Positions 50,618 through 60,507 of a DNA stretch of 64,000 nucleotides are shown here, piece by piece. Each line of letters opens with the position of its first letter. Position 1 is the stretch's first letter. The translations under genes and the position numbers were made by a program. The stretch is from contig NZ_PPXD01000005.1 of assembly GCF_002909375.1 (NCBI RefSeq), forward strand, positions 355,597 to 419,596, given 5' to 3'. Source of the DNA: Cryobacterium zongtaii (GTDB taxonomy: Bacteria; Actinomycetota; Actinomycetes; Actinomycetales; Microbacteriaceae). The notes beneath the pieces are model-generated. The model ran no database searches, was not told the origin of the DNA, and saw only the letters and a list, made by a program, of their open reading frames with translations.

Positions 50618-51697
50618 CTAGTCGTGGTCGCCGATCTCGGCGAGGCGGGTGGCCTCGTCGGCGGTGATGCACGAGTCGATGACGGCATCCAGGGCGCCGT
50701 TCATCACGGTGTCCAGGTTGTATGCCTTGTACCCGGTGCGGTGATCCGCGATGCGGTTCTCCGGGAAGTTGTACGTGCGGATGCGCTCTGACCGGTCCAT
50801 GGTGCGGATCTGGCCCTTGCGCACCAGCGAGGCGGCCTCGTCGATCTCTTCCTGCTGCCGGGCGAGGACGCGGGCGCGGAGGACCCGCATACCCGCTTCC
50901 TTGTTCTGCAGCTGGCTCTTCTCGTTCTGCATGGCCACCACGATCCCGGTGGGAAGGTGGGTGATCCGTACGGCGGAGTCGGTGGTGTTCACCGACTGGC
51001 CGCCGGGGCCGCTAGAACGATAGACGTCGATCTTGAGGTCGTTGGGGTGCAGCTCGACCTCTTCGGGCTCATCGACCTCGGGGAAGACGAGAACGCCCGC
51101 CGCCGAGGTGTGGATGCGTCCCTGCGACTCGGTGGCCGGCACCCTCTGAACACGGTGCACGCCACCCTCGTACTTGAGGTGCGCCCAGACACCCTCGGCG
51201 GGGTCAGCCGAGTTGCCCTTGATGGCCAACTGGATGTCCTTGATTCCGCCGAGGTCGCTGGTGGTCTGCTCGATGATCTCGGTTTTCCAACGCTTGGACT
51301 CCGCGTAGTGCAGGTACATGCGTAGGAGATCGGCGGCGAACAGTGCGGATTCCGCACCGCCCTCCCCCATCTTGATCTCCATGATCACGTCGCGGGCGTC
51401 CAGCGGGTCACGCGGGATCAGCAGGCGACGCAGCTTCTCGGCTGCCTCCTCCAGCTGGTCGGTGAGACCGGGGATCTCGTCGGCGAACGATTCATCCTCG
51501 TCGGCGAGTTCCCGAGCGGCCTCGAGATTGTCGCCAATCTCTTTCCACTCGTTCCACGCCGCGATGATGCGGCTGAGCTCGGCGTAACGACGGTTGACCT
51601 TTTTGGAACGGGCCGGATTCGCGTGCAATTCCGGGTCCGCCAGCTGGGACTGCAGTTCGTCGTGCTCAGCCTGCAGAGTCAGGACAGACTCGAACAT
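50618..51697 (-). CDS. prfA: peptide chain release factor 1
   Basis: 359 residues; terminates translation at UAA and UAG. The peptidyl hydrolase motif is [10 protein letters not shown]. The neighbouring PrmC methylates its Gln. The ATG overlaps the rho stop by one base (TGATG), leaving no room for the rpmE gene that lies between rho and prfA in M. tuberculosis. A strong terminator follows. Confidence 0.98.
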   Translation of the reverse strand: MFESVLTLQAEHDELQSQLADPELHANPARSKKVNRRYAELSRIIAAWNEWKEIGDNLEAARELADEDESFADEIPGLTDQLEEAAEKLRRLLIPRDPLDARDVIMEIKMGEGGAESALFAADLLRMYLHYAESKRWKTEIIEQTTSDLGGIKDIQLAIKGNSADPAEGVWAHLKYEGGVHRVQRVPATESQGRIHTSAAGVLVFPEVDEPEEVELHPNDLKIDVYRSSGPGGQSVNTTDSAVRITHLPTGIVVAMQNEKSQLQNKEAGMRVLRARVLARQQEEIDEAASLVRKGQIRTMDRSERIRTYNFPENRIADHRTGYKAYNLDTVMNGALDAVIDSCITADEATRLAEIGDHD

Positions 51698-54384
51698 CAG
51701 TGATCCTTGTCTGACCCGTTCGGGGTCGGCATCGACTTCTGAACCTGCATCAGGAACTCGACGTTGGACGAGGTCTCCTTCAGCCGGCCCAGGATGACCT
51801 CGAGAGCCTGCTGCTGTTCGAGTCCGGCCAGCGCACGGCGCAGCTTCCAGGTGATCTTGACCTCATCGGCGCTCATCAGCATTTCTTCGCGGCGGGTGCC
51901 GGATGCGTTGACGTCGACGGCCGGGAAGATCCGCTTGTCGGCCAGGTGGCGCGACAGGCGCAGCTCCATGTTGCCGGTGCCCTTGAACTCCTCGAAGATG
52001 ACCTCGTCCATCTTGGACCCGGTCTCCACCAGTGCGGAGGCGAGGATGGTGAGCGAGCCACCGTTCTCGATGTTGCGGGCAGCGCCGAAGAAACGCTTGG
52101 GCGGGTACAGCGCGGATGCGTCGACACCGCCGGAGAGGATCCGACCGCTCGGCGGGGCGGTCAGGTTGTAGGCACGGCCCAGACGGGTGATCGAGTCGAG
52201 CAGCACGACGACGTCGTGGCCCAGCTCGACGAGACGCTTGGCGCGCTCGATGGCCAGTTCGGCGACCGTGGTGTGGTCCTCGGCGGGACGGTCGAAGGTG
52301 GAGGCGATGACCTCACCCTTCACCGTGCGCTGCATGTCGGTGACCTCTTCGGGGCGCTCGTCGACCAGGACGACCATGAGGTGGACCTCGGGGTTGTTCG
52401 TGGCGATGGCGTTGGCGATCTGCTGCATGACGATGGTCTTGCCGGCCTTGGGCGGCGCGACGATCAGGCCGCGCTGGCCCTTACCGATCGGGGCGACGAG
52501 GTCGATGATGCGCTGGGTCAGCTTGCCCGGCTCGGTCTCGAGGCGCAGACGCTCCTGCGGGTAGAGCGGGGTGAGCTTCTGGAACTCGACGCGGCTGGCG
52601 GCTTCCTCGACGGTCAGGCCGTTGATGGAGTCGACCTTGACGATCGCGTTGTACTTCTGACGACCGTTCTGGTCACCCTCGTGCGGCTGACGGATCGAGC
52701 CGACGACGGCGTCACCCTTGCGCAGGTTGTACTTCTTGACCTGGCCGAGCGAGACGTAGACGTCGCTGGCACCCGGCAGGTAGCCGGAGGTGCGCACGAA
52801 GGCGTAGTTGTCGAGCACGTCGAGGATACCGGCGACCGGGATGAGCACGTCATCGTCGGTCAGTTCGGGCTCGAAGTCGTCGTTGGCGGTGGCGCCGCGA
52901 CGCTTGCGGTCACGGAAACGGCTGCGGTTGTTGCGACCGTTCAGCTCGTCCTCCGGGCCGGAGTTGCGGTCCAGGCCCTGGTTGCGGTCCTGGCCCTGGC
53001 GTTCCTGCTGGGCGCGATCGCTCTGCTGGCGGTCGCCCTGGCGATCCTGCTGCTGGCGGTCCTGCTGCTGGCGGTCCTGGCCGCGGTTGCCGGCCTGGCG
53101 CTGGTTCTGCTGGCGGTCGTCGCCACGCTCGGCACCACGGTCATCCGACGTCTGCGGGGCACGGTCACCCTGGGCACGGTCAGCCTGGGCACGGTCGCCC
53201 TGCTGGTTGCGGTCGCCCTGCTGGTTGCGGTCGCCGCCGCGGCTGCGGTTGCGGCTGCGTCCCTGGCGGGGCTGCTCGGCCTGCTCGTCGGACTGCTCGG
53301 TGGAGCTGCTGTCGGACTGCTCGGTCGGTTCGACCTGCTCGGCCGGTTCAACCTGCTCGGTCGGTTCGGCCTGCTCGGTCTGCTCGGCGCGTGCACCGCG
53401 CTGGTTGCGCTGGCGTCCGCCACGCTCGGAGCGTTCGGCGCGCACGACGCCCTCCGGACGCTGGATGCGCGACTCGGTGCTCTCGGCGGAGTCGGCCGAG
53501 TCGGTCGCAGCCGGTGCGGCTTCGAGTTCTTCAGGAGCCTCGTAGCCGTCTTCGGCGTTCTGGGCGTCGATCATGCTGCGCGCATCGAAGGCGTTGCGGG
53601 CGGTGGCGGCGCTGTTGTTGTTGTTGTTGTTGCGGTTGTTGCCGCCGTTGCGTCCGCCGTTGCGCGATTCGTTGCGGTTCTCGTTCCGCGATTCGTTGCG
53701 GTTCTCGTTGCGACCGTTGCCGCGACGGTTGCGGCCGGAACCGGCCTGCGTCTCGGTGGCGGGCTCTGCGGCCGGGGCGGCGACGGCTGCGGTGGTCTCG
53801 GCGACCGGAGCAGCGGCCTCGGCGGCGTTCGCGGTTGCGACGGCCTCGGCGATGGCGGCCTCGGTGATGGTGGCGGTGCTGGCGCGCTTGCGGGCCTGGC
53901 GGACCGGCTTCTCCACGACGGGTGCGTCGGCGACGATGTTGTCGGTGGCACCGGCGTAGGTGGTGGGGGCCGTGGTCTTGCGGGTCTTCGCGGTCTCCGG
54001 GACGATCAGGCCGAGGCCCAGGTCTCCGTCGGCGTTGACGTGGGCGACGGCGGGAGCCGACGTGGCGGTGCTCACCCGGCGGGAGACCCGCTTCTTGGGC
54101 AGGGTCTCGGCGGGTACGTCGGTGACGACAGCGGCGGCCTCCACAGGGGCGGCCTGCGCGGGTGCGTCAGTGACGGCGGTGTCGATGACGGCGGCGTCGG
54201 TAGCTGCAGCCGACTCGGTCGTGTGGGACTGGTTCGCGGTGATTGCGTCCACGAGCTCTCCTTTACGAAGTTTGGATGCGCCCTGGATACCCAGTTCGCC
54301 CGCCAGAGCCTGAAGCTCGGCGACGCGAAGGGTGGTCAGGCGTGAGATGTCCACGCCGTTGGCGTGGAGATTGACGTTGGTCAC
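51697..54384 (-). CDS. rho: transcription termination factor Rho with a large disordered insertion
   Basis: 895 residues, about twice E. coli Rho. An N-terminal Rho_N domain (about 10-50) is followed by roughly 450 residues of Ala/Glu-, then Asn/Arg/Gln/Asp-rich low-complexity sequence. The RNA-binding cold-shock domain ([16 protein letters not shown]) starts near residue 515 and the ATPase domain has Walker A APPKAGKT near 646. Termination and ATP-driven RNA translocation should be normal. Actinobacterial Rho proteins are known for such insertions, which bind RNA and help on GC-rich transcripts. It starts with GTG; AAGGA lies ten bases upstream. Confidence 0.96.
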   Translation of the reverse strand: MTNVNLHANGVDISRLTTLRVAELQALAGELGIQGASKLRKGELVDAITANQSHTTESAAATDAAVIDTAVTDAPAQAAPVEAAAVVTDVPAETLPKKRVSRRVSTATSAPAVAHVNADGDLGLGLIVPETAKTRKTTAPTTYAGATDNIVADAPVVEKPVRQARKRASTATITEAAIAEAVATANAAEAAAPVAETTAAVAAPAAEPATETQAGSGRNRRGNGRNENRNESRNENRNESRNGGRNGGNNRNNNNNNSAATARNAFDARSMIDAQNAEDGYEAPEELEAAPAATDSADSAESTESRIQRPEGVVRAERSERGGRQRNQRGARAEQTEQAEPTEQVEPAEQVEPTEQSDSSSTEQSDEQAEQPRQGRSRNRSRGGDRNQQGDRNQQGDRAQADRAQGDRAPQTSDDRGAERGDDRQQNQRQAGNRGQDRQQQDRQQQDRQGDRQQSDRAQQERQGQDRNQGLDRNSGPEDELNGRNNRSRFRDRKRRGATANDDFEPELTDDDVLIPVAGILDVLDNYAFVRTSGYLPGASDVYVSLGQVKKYNLRKGDAVVGSIRQPHEGDQNGRQKYNAIVKVDSINGLTVEEAASRVEFQKLTPLYPQERLRLETEPGKLTQRIIDLVAPIGKGQRGLIVAPPKAGKTIVMQQIANAIATNNPEVHLMVVLVDERPEEVTDMQRTVKGEVIASTFDRPAEDHTTVAELAIERAKRLVELGHDVVVLLDSITRLGRAYNLTAPPSGRILSGGVDASALYPPKRFFGAARNIENGGSLTILASALVETGSKMDEVIFEEFKGTGNMELRLSRHLADKRIFPAVDVNASGTRREEMLMSADEVKITWKLRRALAGLEQQQALEVILGRLKETSSNVEFLMQVQKSMPTPNGSDKDH

Positions 54385-54631
54385 GAAGTTTTATCCTTCC
54401 CCCTGGCTCTTACGAATTGGCCAGAGAAGATGTTGCAGCGCCGGTGGGCTGCGGGTGATCCAGTCCCACACAGTGGCGGATTGGAGTGAACACACACAGC
54501 CACGCACAAAAACGCGATAGCAGTGAGTTACAGGGAATACACCAGAGAACAGATCCGCGGTGGCGGTTTCTATCGGGTGCGCAACCACTCTAGCAGGTTC
54601 GGTCGGCAGTGCGCGTGCGCCGACACGCGAG
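54385..54631 (-). promoter_or_regulatory. rho leader region
   Basis: About 250 bases between the thrB terminator and rho, unusually AC-rich on the plus strand (TG-rich on the sense strand) around 54480-54530. It should contain the rho promoter and a 5' leader. C-poor, structured leaders can mediate Rho autoregulation in other bacteria, but no specific element is recognisable and no small gene is seen. Confidence 0.3.
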
Positions 54632-54664
54632 AAGAGCCCCTTCCCGCCAAGCGGGAAAGGGCTC
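54632..54664 (-). terminator. hairpin terminator after thrB
   Basis: Arms AGAGCCCCTTCCCG (54632-54645) and CGGGAAAGGGCTCT (54651-54664) pair at 13 of 14 positions around a five-base loop, 15 bases after the thrB stop. The T-run on the minus strand is short (CTTCTC), so efficiency is uncertain. Confidence 0.7.
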
Positions 54665-54679
54665 TGGTCTCGGCCGAAG

Positions 54680-55633
54680 CTAGGCGTCGGTGCGGATGAC
54701 CGTGGCACCCTTGAAGTCGACGGCCAGCATCAACGTCTCCCAGGGCGTCTCGCTCGTCCGGGCCACCAGGTCGGCGGCCACCAGGCGCTGGCCGGGGTCG
54801 CTGGCCAGGACCAGGATCGACGGACCGGCGCCGGAGACGACGGCCGCGAAACCGTGCTCGCGCAACAGGGTGATCAGACGGTTGGTCTCCGGCATCGCCG
54901 CGGCCCGGTAGCTCTGGTGCAGCTTGTCCTCGGTTGCGGCGAGCAGCAGCTCCGGGCTCTGAATGAGCGCGGCGATAAGCAGCGCCGAACGCGACAGGTT
55001 GAAGACGGCGTCCTCGTGCGGCACCGACTCCGGCTGCAGGCTGCGGGCCAGAGCGGTGGACATGGCGTGCACGGGCACGAAGACCATCGGCGAGACGCCG
55101 CGATGCACCATCAGCTTCTTGTGCTTGGGGCCCTCCGGCGTCATCCAGGCGATGGTCAGGCCGCCGAACAGGGCGGGCGCCACGTTGTCCGGGTGCCCCT
55201 CCATCTCGGTGGCCAGCACGAGCAGCGCGTCGGAGTCGATCTCCACGATGCCCTCGAGCAGGCCCTTGGCGGCCATGATGCCCGAAACGATGGCGGCACC
55301 GGATGACCCCATGCCACGCCCGTGCGGGATCACGTTCTCGGCGACCAACTTGAGCCCCGGCAACGGGATCCCGTAGGCGGCGAAGGTGTGCGCGATGGCG
55401 CGCACCACGAGGTTGGACTCGTCGGTGGGCACCTCCCCGGCGCCGACGCCGTGCACTTCGACGAACACGCCGGACTCGTCGGTCACCTCGACCTGCAGGT
55501 GGTCGTAGTGCGCCAGGGCCAGGCCGAGGGTGTCGAAGCCGGGGCCGAGGTTCGCGGTGGTGGCCGGAACCTTCACGACGACCGAACGGCCCGCCAGCGC
55601 ATTGCGTCCCACGACGGGGAGCGCCGTGGTCAT
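54680..55633 (-). CDS. thrB: homoserine kinase
   Basis: A 317-residue GHMP kinase phosphorylating homoserine in threonine synthesis. The start VVKVPATTANLGPGFDTLG and the ATP-binding loop PHGRGMGSSGAAIVSG are conserved, as is the C-terminal VVSGAGPSIL. The ATG at 55633 overlaps the thrC stop (ATGA). It ends the lysA-hom-thrC-thrB operon. Confidence 0.97.
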   Translation of the reverse strand: MTTALPVVGRNALAGRSVVVKVPATTANLGPGFDTLGLALAHYDHLQVEVTDESGVFVEVHGVGAGEVPTDESNLVVRAIAHTFAAYGIPLPGLKLVAENVIPHGRGMGSSGAAIVSGIMAAKGLLEGIVEIDSDALLVLATEMEGHPDNVAPALFGGLTIAWMTPEGPKHKKLMVHRGVSPMVFVPVHAMSTALARSLQPESVPHEDAVFNLSRSALLIAALIQSPELLLAATEDKLHQSYRAAAMPETNRLITLLREHGFAAVVSGAGPSILVLASDPGQRLVAADLVARTSETPWETLMLAVDFKGATVIRTDA

Positions 55634-56751
55634 TTCTGGCCCAGACCCAGCAGCTCGGCGATGGCGACGGTGTCGACGGGAACGATCGTGGGCTTCACGT
55701 CGCTGCCGTCCGCGGTGCGAAGTGCCCATTGCGGGTCCTTCAGGCCGTGGCCGGTGACGGTGAGGACCACGGTGGCGCCCTGGGGGATCTGGCCGGCATC
55801 GGCACGTTCGAGCAGGCCGGCGACGCTGATCGCGGAGGCCGGCTCCACGAAGATGCCCACCTCGGCGGAGAGGATGCGGTACGCCTCGAGGATCTTCTCG
55901 TCGCTGATCGCGCCGAAGTAGCCGTCGCTGACCTCGCGGGCGTTCAGGGCGAGGTCCCACGAGGCCGGGTTGCCGATGCGGATGGCGCTGGCGATGGTCT
56001 CCGGGTGCTCCACGCGGTGACCGAGCACGATCGGGGCGCTGCCCGCGGCCTGGAATCCGAACATCCGGGGCAGTTTGGTGGTGGCGCCGCGAGCGAGTTC
56101 TTCGCTGTAGCCGCGGAAGTAGGCGGTGTAGTTGCCGGCGTTGCCGACCGGGACGATGTGGATGTCCGGGGCGTCTTCGAGGACCTCGACGACCTCGAAC
56201 GCGGCAGTCTTCTGGCCCTCGATGCGGTCGGGGTTGACCGAGTTGACCAGGTGCACGGGGTAGTTCTTGGCGAGGTCGCGGGCGATGTCGAGGCAGTCGT
56301 CGAAGTTGCCCTGCACCTGCAGCAGCTGCGCGTTGTGCGCGATGGCCTGGCTGAGCTTGCCCATGGCGATCTTGCCCTCCGGCACCAGCACGACAGCCTT
56401 GATGCCGGCGTGGGTGGCGTAGGCGGCGGCCGACGCCGAGGTGTTGCCGGTGGAGGCGCAGATGACGGCCTTGGCGCCGTCTTCGACGGCCTTGGAGATG
56501 GCCATCGTCATGCCGCGGTCCTTGAACGACCCTGTGGGGTTCATGCCCTCGTACTTGACCCAGACCTTGGCGCCGGTGCGCGCGGAGAGCGCGGCGGCGG
56601 GGATCAGCGGGGTGCCGCCTTCGCCGAGCGTGATGATCGGGGTGGCGTCGCTGACGTTCAGCCTGTCGGCGTACTCGCGCAGCACACCGCGCCACTGACG
56701 GGACGGGGTCTTGACCATTTGGTGCTGACCGGTCTCTCGTTCGCTGGACAT
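55630..56751 (-). CDS. thrC: threonine synthase
   Basis: A 373-residue PLP enzyme converting O-phosphohomoserine to threonine. The PLP Lys lies in MNPTGSFKDRGM, with the ASTGNTSAS and GNAGNYTAYFRG loops. It overlaps hom by one base (TGATG) and thrB by four. Confidence 0.97.
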   Translation of the reverse strand: MSSERETGQHQMVKTPSRQWRGVLREYADRLNVSDATPIITLGEGGTPLIPAAALSARTGAKVWVKYEGMNPTGSFKDRGMTMAISKAVEDGAKAVICASTGNTSASAAAYATHAGIKAVVLVPEGKIAMGKLSQAIAHNAQLLQVQGNFDDCLDIARDLAKNYPVHLVNSVNPDRIEGQKTAAFEVVEVLEDAPDIHIVPVGNAGNYTAYFRGYSEELARGATTKLPRMFGFQAAGSAPIVLGHRVEHPETIASAIRIGNPASWDLALNAREVSDGYFGAISDEKILEAYRILSAEVGIFVEPASAISVAGLLERADAGQIPQGATVVLTVTGHGLKDPQWALRTADGSDVKPTIVPVDTVAIAELLGLGQK

Positions 56752-58088
56752 CAGACTCCTTCAACTCTCAAAACGGATGCGACATTGGTGACGACACTGT
56801 TCGCGGCAAGGTCGTTCACGGTCGCGGCAAGCGCAGCCTCCGTGGCCTCGTGCGTTCCAATGACTAGGGTAGCTGTGCCCGACACGGGCTCGTGACTGGC
56901 GGTTCCGGGCTGCTCGAGCGTCATCGACTGTTCGACTTGCGCGAGCGAGACGTGGTTTTTGCTGAACACTCCGGCGATCGTGGCGAGCACGCCGGGCTCA
57001 TCCGTCACCTCGAGGGTGACGGCGTATCGGGTGGTGACCTTGCCGATGTCGAGCACCGGCAGGTCGGCGTGGCTGGAGGCCGCGTAGCCCGGGCCGCCCA
57101 TCACGTGGCGGCGGGCGACGGAGACGAGGTCGCCGAGCACGGCAGATGCGGTCTGCACTCCCCCGGCCCCGGCGCCGTAGAACATCAGCGGGCCGGCGGC
57201 CTCGGCCTCGACGAAGACGGCGTTGTTCGCGCCGTGCACGGAAGCGAGCGGGTGGCCGCGGTGCACCATGGCCGGGTAGACGCGGGCAGAGACACCCTGT
57301 TCGCCGGTCTCCGGGTCGGTGAGGCGTTCGCAGATCGCGAGCAGCTTCACGACGTAGCCGGCCTTCCGTGCCGACTCCATCTGCTGCGGGGTGACCCGGG
57401 TGATGCCCTCCCGGTAGACCTTCTCGAGGGGCACGTTGGTGTGGAACGCCAGGCTGGCCAGCAGGGCAGCCTTCTGCGCGGCGTCGTAACCTTCGATATC
57501 GGCGGTGGGGTCGGCTTCGGCGTAGCCGAGTTCGGTCGCGGTGGCCAGGGCTTCTTCGAGGCTGTCGCCGGCCACATCCATCCGGTCGAGGATGAAGTTG
57601 GTGGTGCCGTTCACGATGCCGAGAATCCGGTTGACGGTGTCACCGGCGAGGCTGTCTCGCAGCGGCCGCACGATGGGGATGGCGCCGGCGACGGCGGCTT
57701 CATAGTTGAGCTGGGCACCCACCTGGTCGGCGGCTTCGAACAGCTCGGCACCGTGCTGGGCGAGCAACGCCTTGTTGGCGGTGACGACGTCGGCGCCGGA
57801 GTTGATCGCCGTGAGGATGTAGCCGCGGGCGGGCTCGATGCCGCCCATCAGCTCGATGACGATGTCGGCGCCGAGGATCAGCGAGTCCGCGTCGGTGGTG
57901 AACAGCTCACGGGGCAGGTCGACGGTGCGTGGGGCGTCGAGATCGCGCACCAGGATGCCGACGAGTTCGAGGCTCGCGCCCACCCGGTTGGCGAGCTCGT
58001 CGCGGTGCTCGAGCAGCAGGCGGGCCACCTGGGCACCGACCGAACCACCGCCGAGCAGGGCGACACGCAGATTGCGGTATTCGATCAT
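56751..58088 (-). CDS. hom: homoserine dehydrogenase
   Basis: A 445-residue enzyme: NAD(P)-binding domain (LRVALLGGGSVGAQVARLL), catalytic domain (GIVNGTTNFILDRM) and a C-terminal ACT domain (VTLEVTDEPGVLATIAGVF) for threonine feedback. The ATG overlaps the lysA stop (ATGA), and its AAGGAA ribosome site lies inside the lysA 3' end. Confidence 0.97.
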   Translation of the reverse strand: MIEYRNLRVALLGGGSVGAQVARLLLEHRDELANRVGASLELVGILVRDLDAPRTVDLPRELFTTDADSLILGADIVIELMGGIEPARGYILTAINSGADVVTANKALLAQHGAELFEAADQVGAQLNYEAAVAGAIPIVRPLRDSLAGDTVNRILGIVNGTTNFILDRMDVAGDSLEEALATATELGYAEADPTADIEGYDAAQKAALLASLAFHTNVPLEKVYREGITRVTPQQMESARKAGYVVKLLAICERLTDPETGEQGVSARVYPAMVHRGHPLASVHGANNAVFVEAEAAGPLMFYGAGAGGVQTASAVLGDLVSVARRHVMGGPGYAASSHADLPVLDIGKVTTRYAVTLEVTDEPGVLATIAGVFSKNHVSLAQVEQSMTLEQPGTASHEPVSGTATLVIGTHEATEAALAATVNDLAANSVVTNVASVLRVEGV

Positions 58089-59551
58089 CGGGTAGTTTCC
58101 TTCATTTGATTGGTCGAGCTTGTCGCCCCAGTTCCGTTGGTCGAGCGTGTCGTGACCTTGTGAGTCGACCTCGCTAGACCTGCGTCCCGCGCCAGTAAGT
58201 CGTCAATCGTCTCCCCGCGCACGATGACCCTGGCCTTTCCGTCTACGACGGCCACAACGGCCGGCCGCCCCAGATAGTTGTAGTTGCTGGCCAACGACCA
58301 GCAGTACGCTCCGGTCGCGGGCACCATCACCAGATCTCCCGGCGCCACATCCCCGGGCAGGTAGTCGGCGTCGACGACGATGTCGCCGCTTTCGCAGTGC
58401 TTGCCGGCGATGCGTACCAGCGCGGGCTCGGCATCCGACACCCGGTCGGCGAGCCGCACCGAGAACTCGGCGCCGTAGAGCGCGGGGCGGGCGTTGTCGC
58501 TCATGCCGCCGTCGATGCTCACGTAGAGCCGGGTGTTCTCGCCGATGCGCACGGGCTTGGTGGTACCCACCTCGTAGAGGGTCACGCCGGCCGGTCCGAT
58601 GACGACCCGGCCCGGTTCGATGGCGATCACCGGCACCGCGATGCCGCGGCGCGCGCATTCGGCGGCGACGATGTCGGCCAGACCGGCGGCCAGGTCGGCG
58701 ATCGGGCTGGGATCGTCGGTGCTCGTGTAGGCGATGCCGAAGCCGCCGCCGAGGTTGAGCTCGGGGACCGGGCCGTCGGTCAGCAGCTCGGCGTGCAGGC
58801 TGAGCAGGCGCGACGCCGACTCGGCGAAGCCGTCGACGCCGAAGATCTGTGAGCCGATGTGGCAGTGCAGGCCGAGGAAGTTCAGGCTCGGTTCGGCGCG
58901 GATCGCCGCGACCAGGGCCGGGGCGTCCTCGAAGACCACACCGAACTTCTGGTCTTCGTGCGAGGTGGCCAGGAATTCGTGGGTGTGCGCGTGCACGCCG
59001 CTGTTCACGCGGAGGCGCACGTTCTGCACGACCCCGTGCCGGGCGGCGGCCGCGGCGACCCTGTTTATCTCGACCGGGCTGTCGATGATGATGGTGCCCA
59101 CACCCAGGCGGGTGGCGTCGTCGATCTCGGCGTGCGACTTGTTGTTGCCGTGGAAGCCGATCCGGCCGGGTTCAACACCGGCGGCCAGGGCAACGGCGAG
59201 TTCGCCGCCGCTGCAGACGTCGATGTTCAGGCCGGCGTCCACCATCCAGCGGGCGACCTCGGTAGAGAGAAACGCCTTGGCGGCGTAGTACACCTTGACG
59301 GTGGTGCCGATGCGGGCGAACTCGGTGTCGAACGCGGCGCGCAGCTCCGCGGCGCGGGTGCGGGCATCCGTCTCGTCGATCACGTACAGCGGGGTGCCGA
59401 ATTCGGCCGCCAGCTCGGGGGCGCTGACGCCGCCGATCGTGATCGCGCCGGCGTCGGAGCGGTGCGCGGAGGAGGGCCAGAGGCCGTCGGCGAGCGTGTT
59501 GGCATCAGCTGGAGAGCTGAGCCACTCGGGGGCGAGTGGATTATGGGCCAC
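58085..59551 (-). CDS. lysA: diaminopimelate decarboxylase with repeat-derived C-terminal tail
   Basis: A 488-residue fold-type III PLP enzyme making L-lysine from meso-diaminopimelate. Motifs are the PLP Lys in YYAAKAF, HCHIGSQI, the glycine-rich LNLGGGFGI and the dimer-active-site GKHCESGDI. The normal end is near RGETIDDLLARDAGL; about 28 further residues (many Ser/Thr/Asn) come from a duplicated 16-bp repeat. GTG at 59551 with GAGG nine bases upstream is preferred over a TTG at 59575. Confidence 0.95.
   Translation of the reverse strand: MAHNPLAPEWLSSPADANTLADGLWPSSAHRSDAGAITIGGVSAPELAAEFGTPLYVIDETDARTRAAELRAAFDTEFARIGTTVKVYYAAKAFLSTEVARWMVDAGLNIDVCSGGELAVALAAGVEPGRIGFHGNNKSHAEIDDATRLGVGTIIIDSPVEINRVAAAAARHGVVQNVRLRVNSGVHAHTHEFLATSHEDQKFGVVFEDAPALVAAIRAEPSLNFLGLHCHIGSQIFGVDGFAESASRLLSLHAELLTDGPVPELNLGGGFGIAYTSTDDPSPIADLAAGLADIVAAECARRGIAVPVIAIEPGRVVIGPAGVTLYEVGTTKPVRIGENTRLYVSIDGGMSDNARPALYGAEFSVRLADRVSDAEPALVRIAGKHCESGDIVVDADYLPGDVAPGDLVMVPATGAYCWSLASNYNYLGRPAVVAVVDGKARVIVRGETIDDLLARDAGLARSTHKVTTRSTNGTGATSSTNQMKETTR
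58110..58152. repeat. two copies of TTGGTCGAGC[TG]TGTCG in the lysA 3' end
   Basis: Bases 58110-58125 and 58137-58152 match at 15 of 16 positions in direct orientation, 11 bases apart. They resemble the short dispersed repeats found between genes of related high-GC actinobacteria, and here they are read as lysA codons. Confidence 0.65.
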
Positions 59552-59696
59552 GGGTGAAAACCTCACAGGAGTCAAGTGGGTGTCTCACGAAGTGGCGAGC
59601 GAACCCGGATTGGTCCCTGAAGCCAGCGAAGAGACGCGCCGAAAGAGGCGCGGGAATCTACCGGAATTCTAGCGACTGCGAGTTGCGCGCGCCGAA
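59552..59696 (-). terminator. gap between DUF2993 gene and lysA with a small hairpin
   Basis: The 145-base gap contains a six-base-pair hairpin CGCGCC-GAAAGA-GGCGCG at 59635-59652, read on the minus strand shortly after the DUF2993 stop. It has no proper T-run, so a terminator is only tentative. The lysA ribosome site GAGG is at the other end. Confidence 0.3.
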
Positions 59697-60491
59697 TCAA
59701 GCGGTGGAACAGCTGCCCAGGGTGGTGAGCGACTGTTCGGTGAGCGTCAATGTGCTCGACTCCAGCGTAATGCGTGCGCGCTCCGCTGTGGTCTGCACAT
59801 CGCTGAGTGTGACGCCCTGCGGCAGGTAACCGGCCAGGCACACGCTGATCGGCTCGTTGCCGAGCACCAGGTCCAGCAGTCCGCTCACGTCCAGGCCACC
59901 GGCACCGGAGGTCACCCGCGCGTCGGTCGGGGTGAGCACGAGTGAGTCGTCCGTGACGCTGGGGGTCGCGGTGGCCTGGTAGCCGACGGCCAGGCCGAAC
60001 ACGCTCAGCTCGCCGGTGTAGGTGACCTGGTCGGTACCGAGCTCGAGTTCCGCGTTGCGCGCGGCAGGGGCGGCATCCGCTTCGGCCAGTGCGGACTGCA
60101 GCAAAGTGTTGAGGGCGGCCTGGTCGAGGTCGATGGTGCCGTTGACATGGTCGATGGGCTGGGTCGTGTCGGTGGGCACGCCGGTGGCGACGATCGAGAC
60201 GGATGCCGGCACGTCGTTGACGGTCAGGGTCGGCGCGGTGAGCACCACACGTTCGAAACTGCCGGTGAGGTACTGCACGATCACCGAGGTGCCGCCGATC
60301 GCCGCCTCGACATCGCCGGCGACACCGGCGGGCAGGCCGGCATCGATCTCGCTGGCGATGCGGTCTTGCGCATAGCCGCGGAGGCCAGCGTCGGCGGCGA
60401 AGAAGATGCCCACCAGCGCAAGCAACACCACCAACGTCACCAGCAGCCGGCGAGCGGGCCGGCGGCGTTTGGGCAGTGTCGAGCTCGTCAC
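59697..60491 (-). CDS. DUF2993 (LmeA-like) membrane-anchored protein
   Basis: A 264-residue protein with a basic N-terminus, one hydrophobic helix near residues 15-35 and an extracytoplasmic beta-rich domain. The DUF2993 start (YAQDRIASEIDAGLPAG, GGTSVIVQYLTGSFERVVL) is clear. Mycobacterial LmeA binds phosphoinositides and supports lipomannan elongation; the role here is not established. The GTG start lies 16 bases after the argS stop. Confidence 0.82.
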   Translation of the reverse strand: MTSSTLPKRRRPARRLLVTLVVLLALVGIFFAADAGLRGYAQDRIASEIDAGLPAGVAGDVEAAIGGTSVIVQYLTGSFERVVLTAPTLTVNDVPASVSIVATGVPTDTTQPIDHVNGTIDLDQAALNTLLQSALAEADAAPAARNAELELGTDQVTYTGELSVFGLAVGYQATATPSVTDDSLVLTPTDARVTSGAGGLDVSGLLDLVLGNEPISVCLAGYLPQGVTLSDVQTTAERARITLESSTLTLTEQSLTTLGSCSTA

Positions 60492-60507
60492 GAAGGAGCG
60501 CTCCGAC

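Noticed and set aside
52970..53260. Short repeats of the GGTCCTGC/GGTTGCGG type, possible CRISPR or VNTR
   Set aside because: They are irregular codon-level repeats encoding the Gln/Asp/Arg/Asn tracts of Rho; there are no unique spacers of constant length.
51946..54345. 799-codon open frame on the plus strand opposite rho
   Set aside because: Its Leu/Val/Gly repeats are the complement of the Rho low-complexity tracts; no family or ribosome site supports it.
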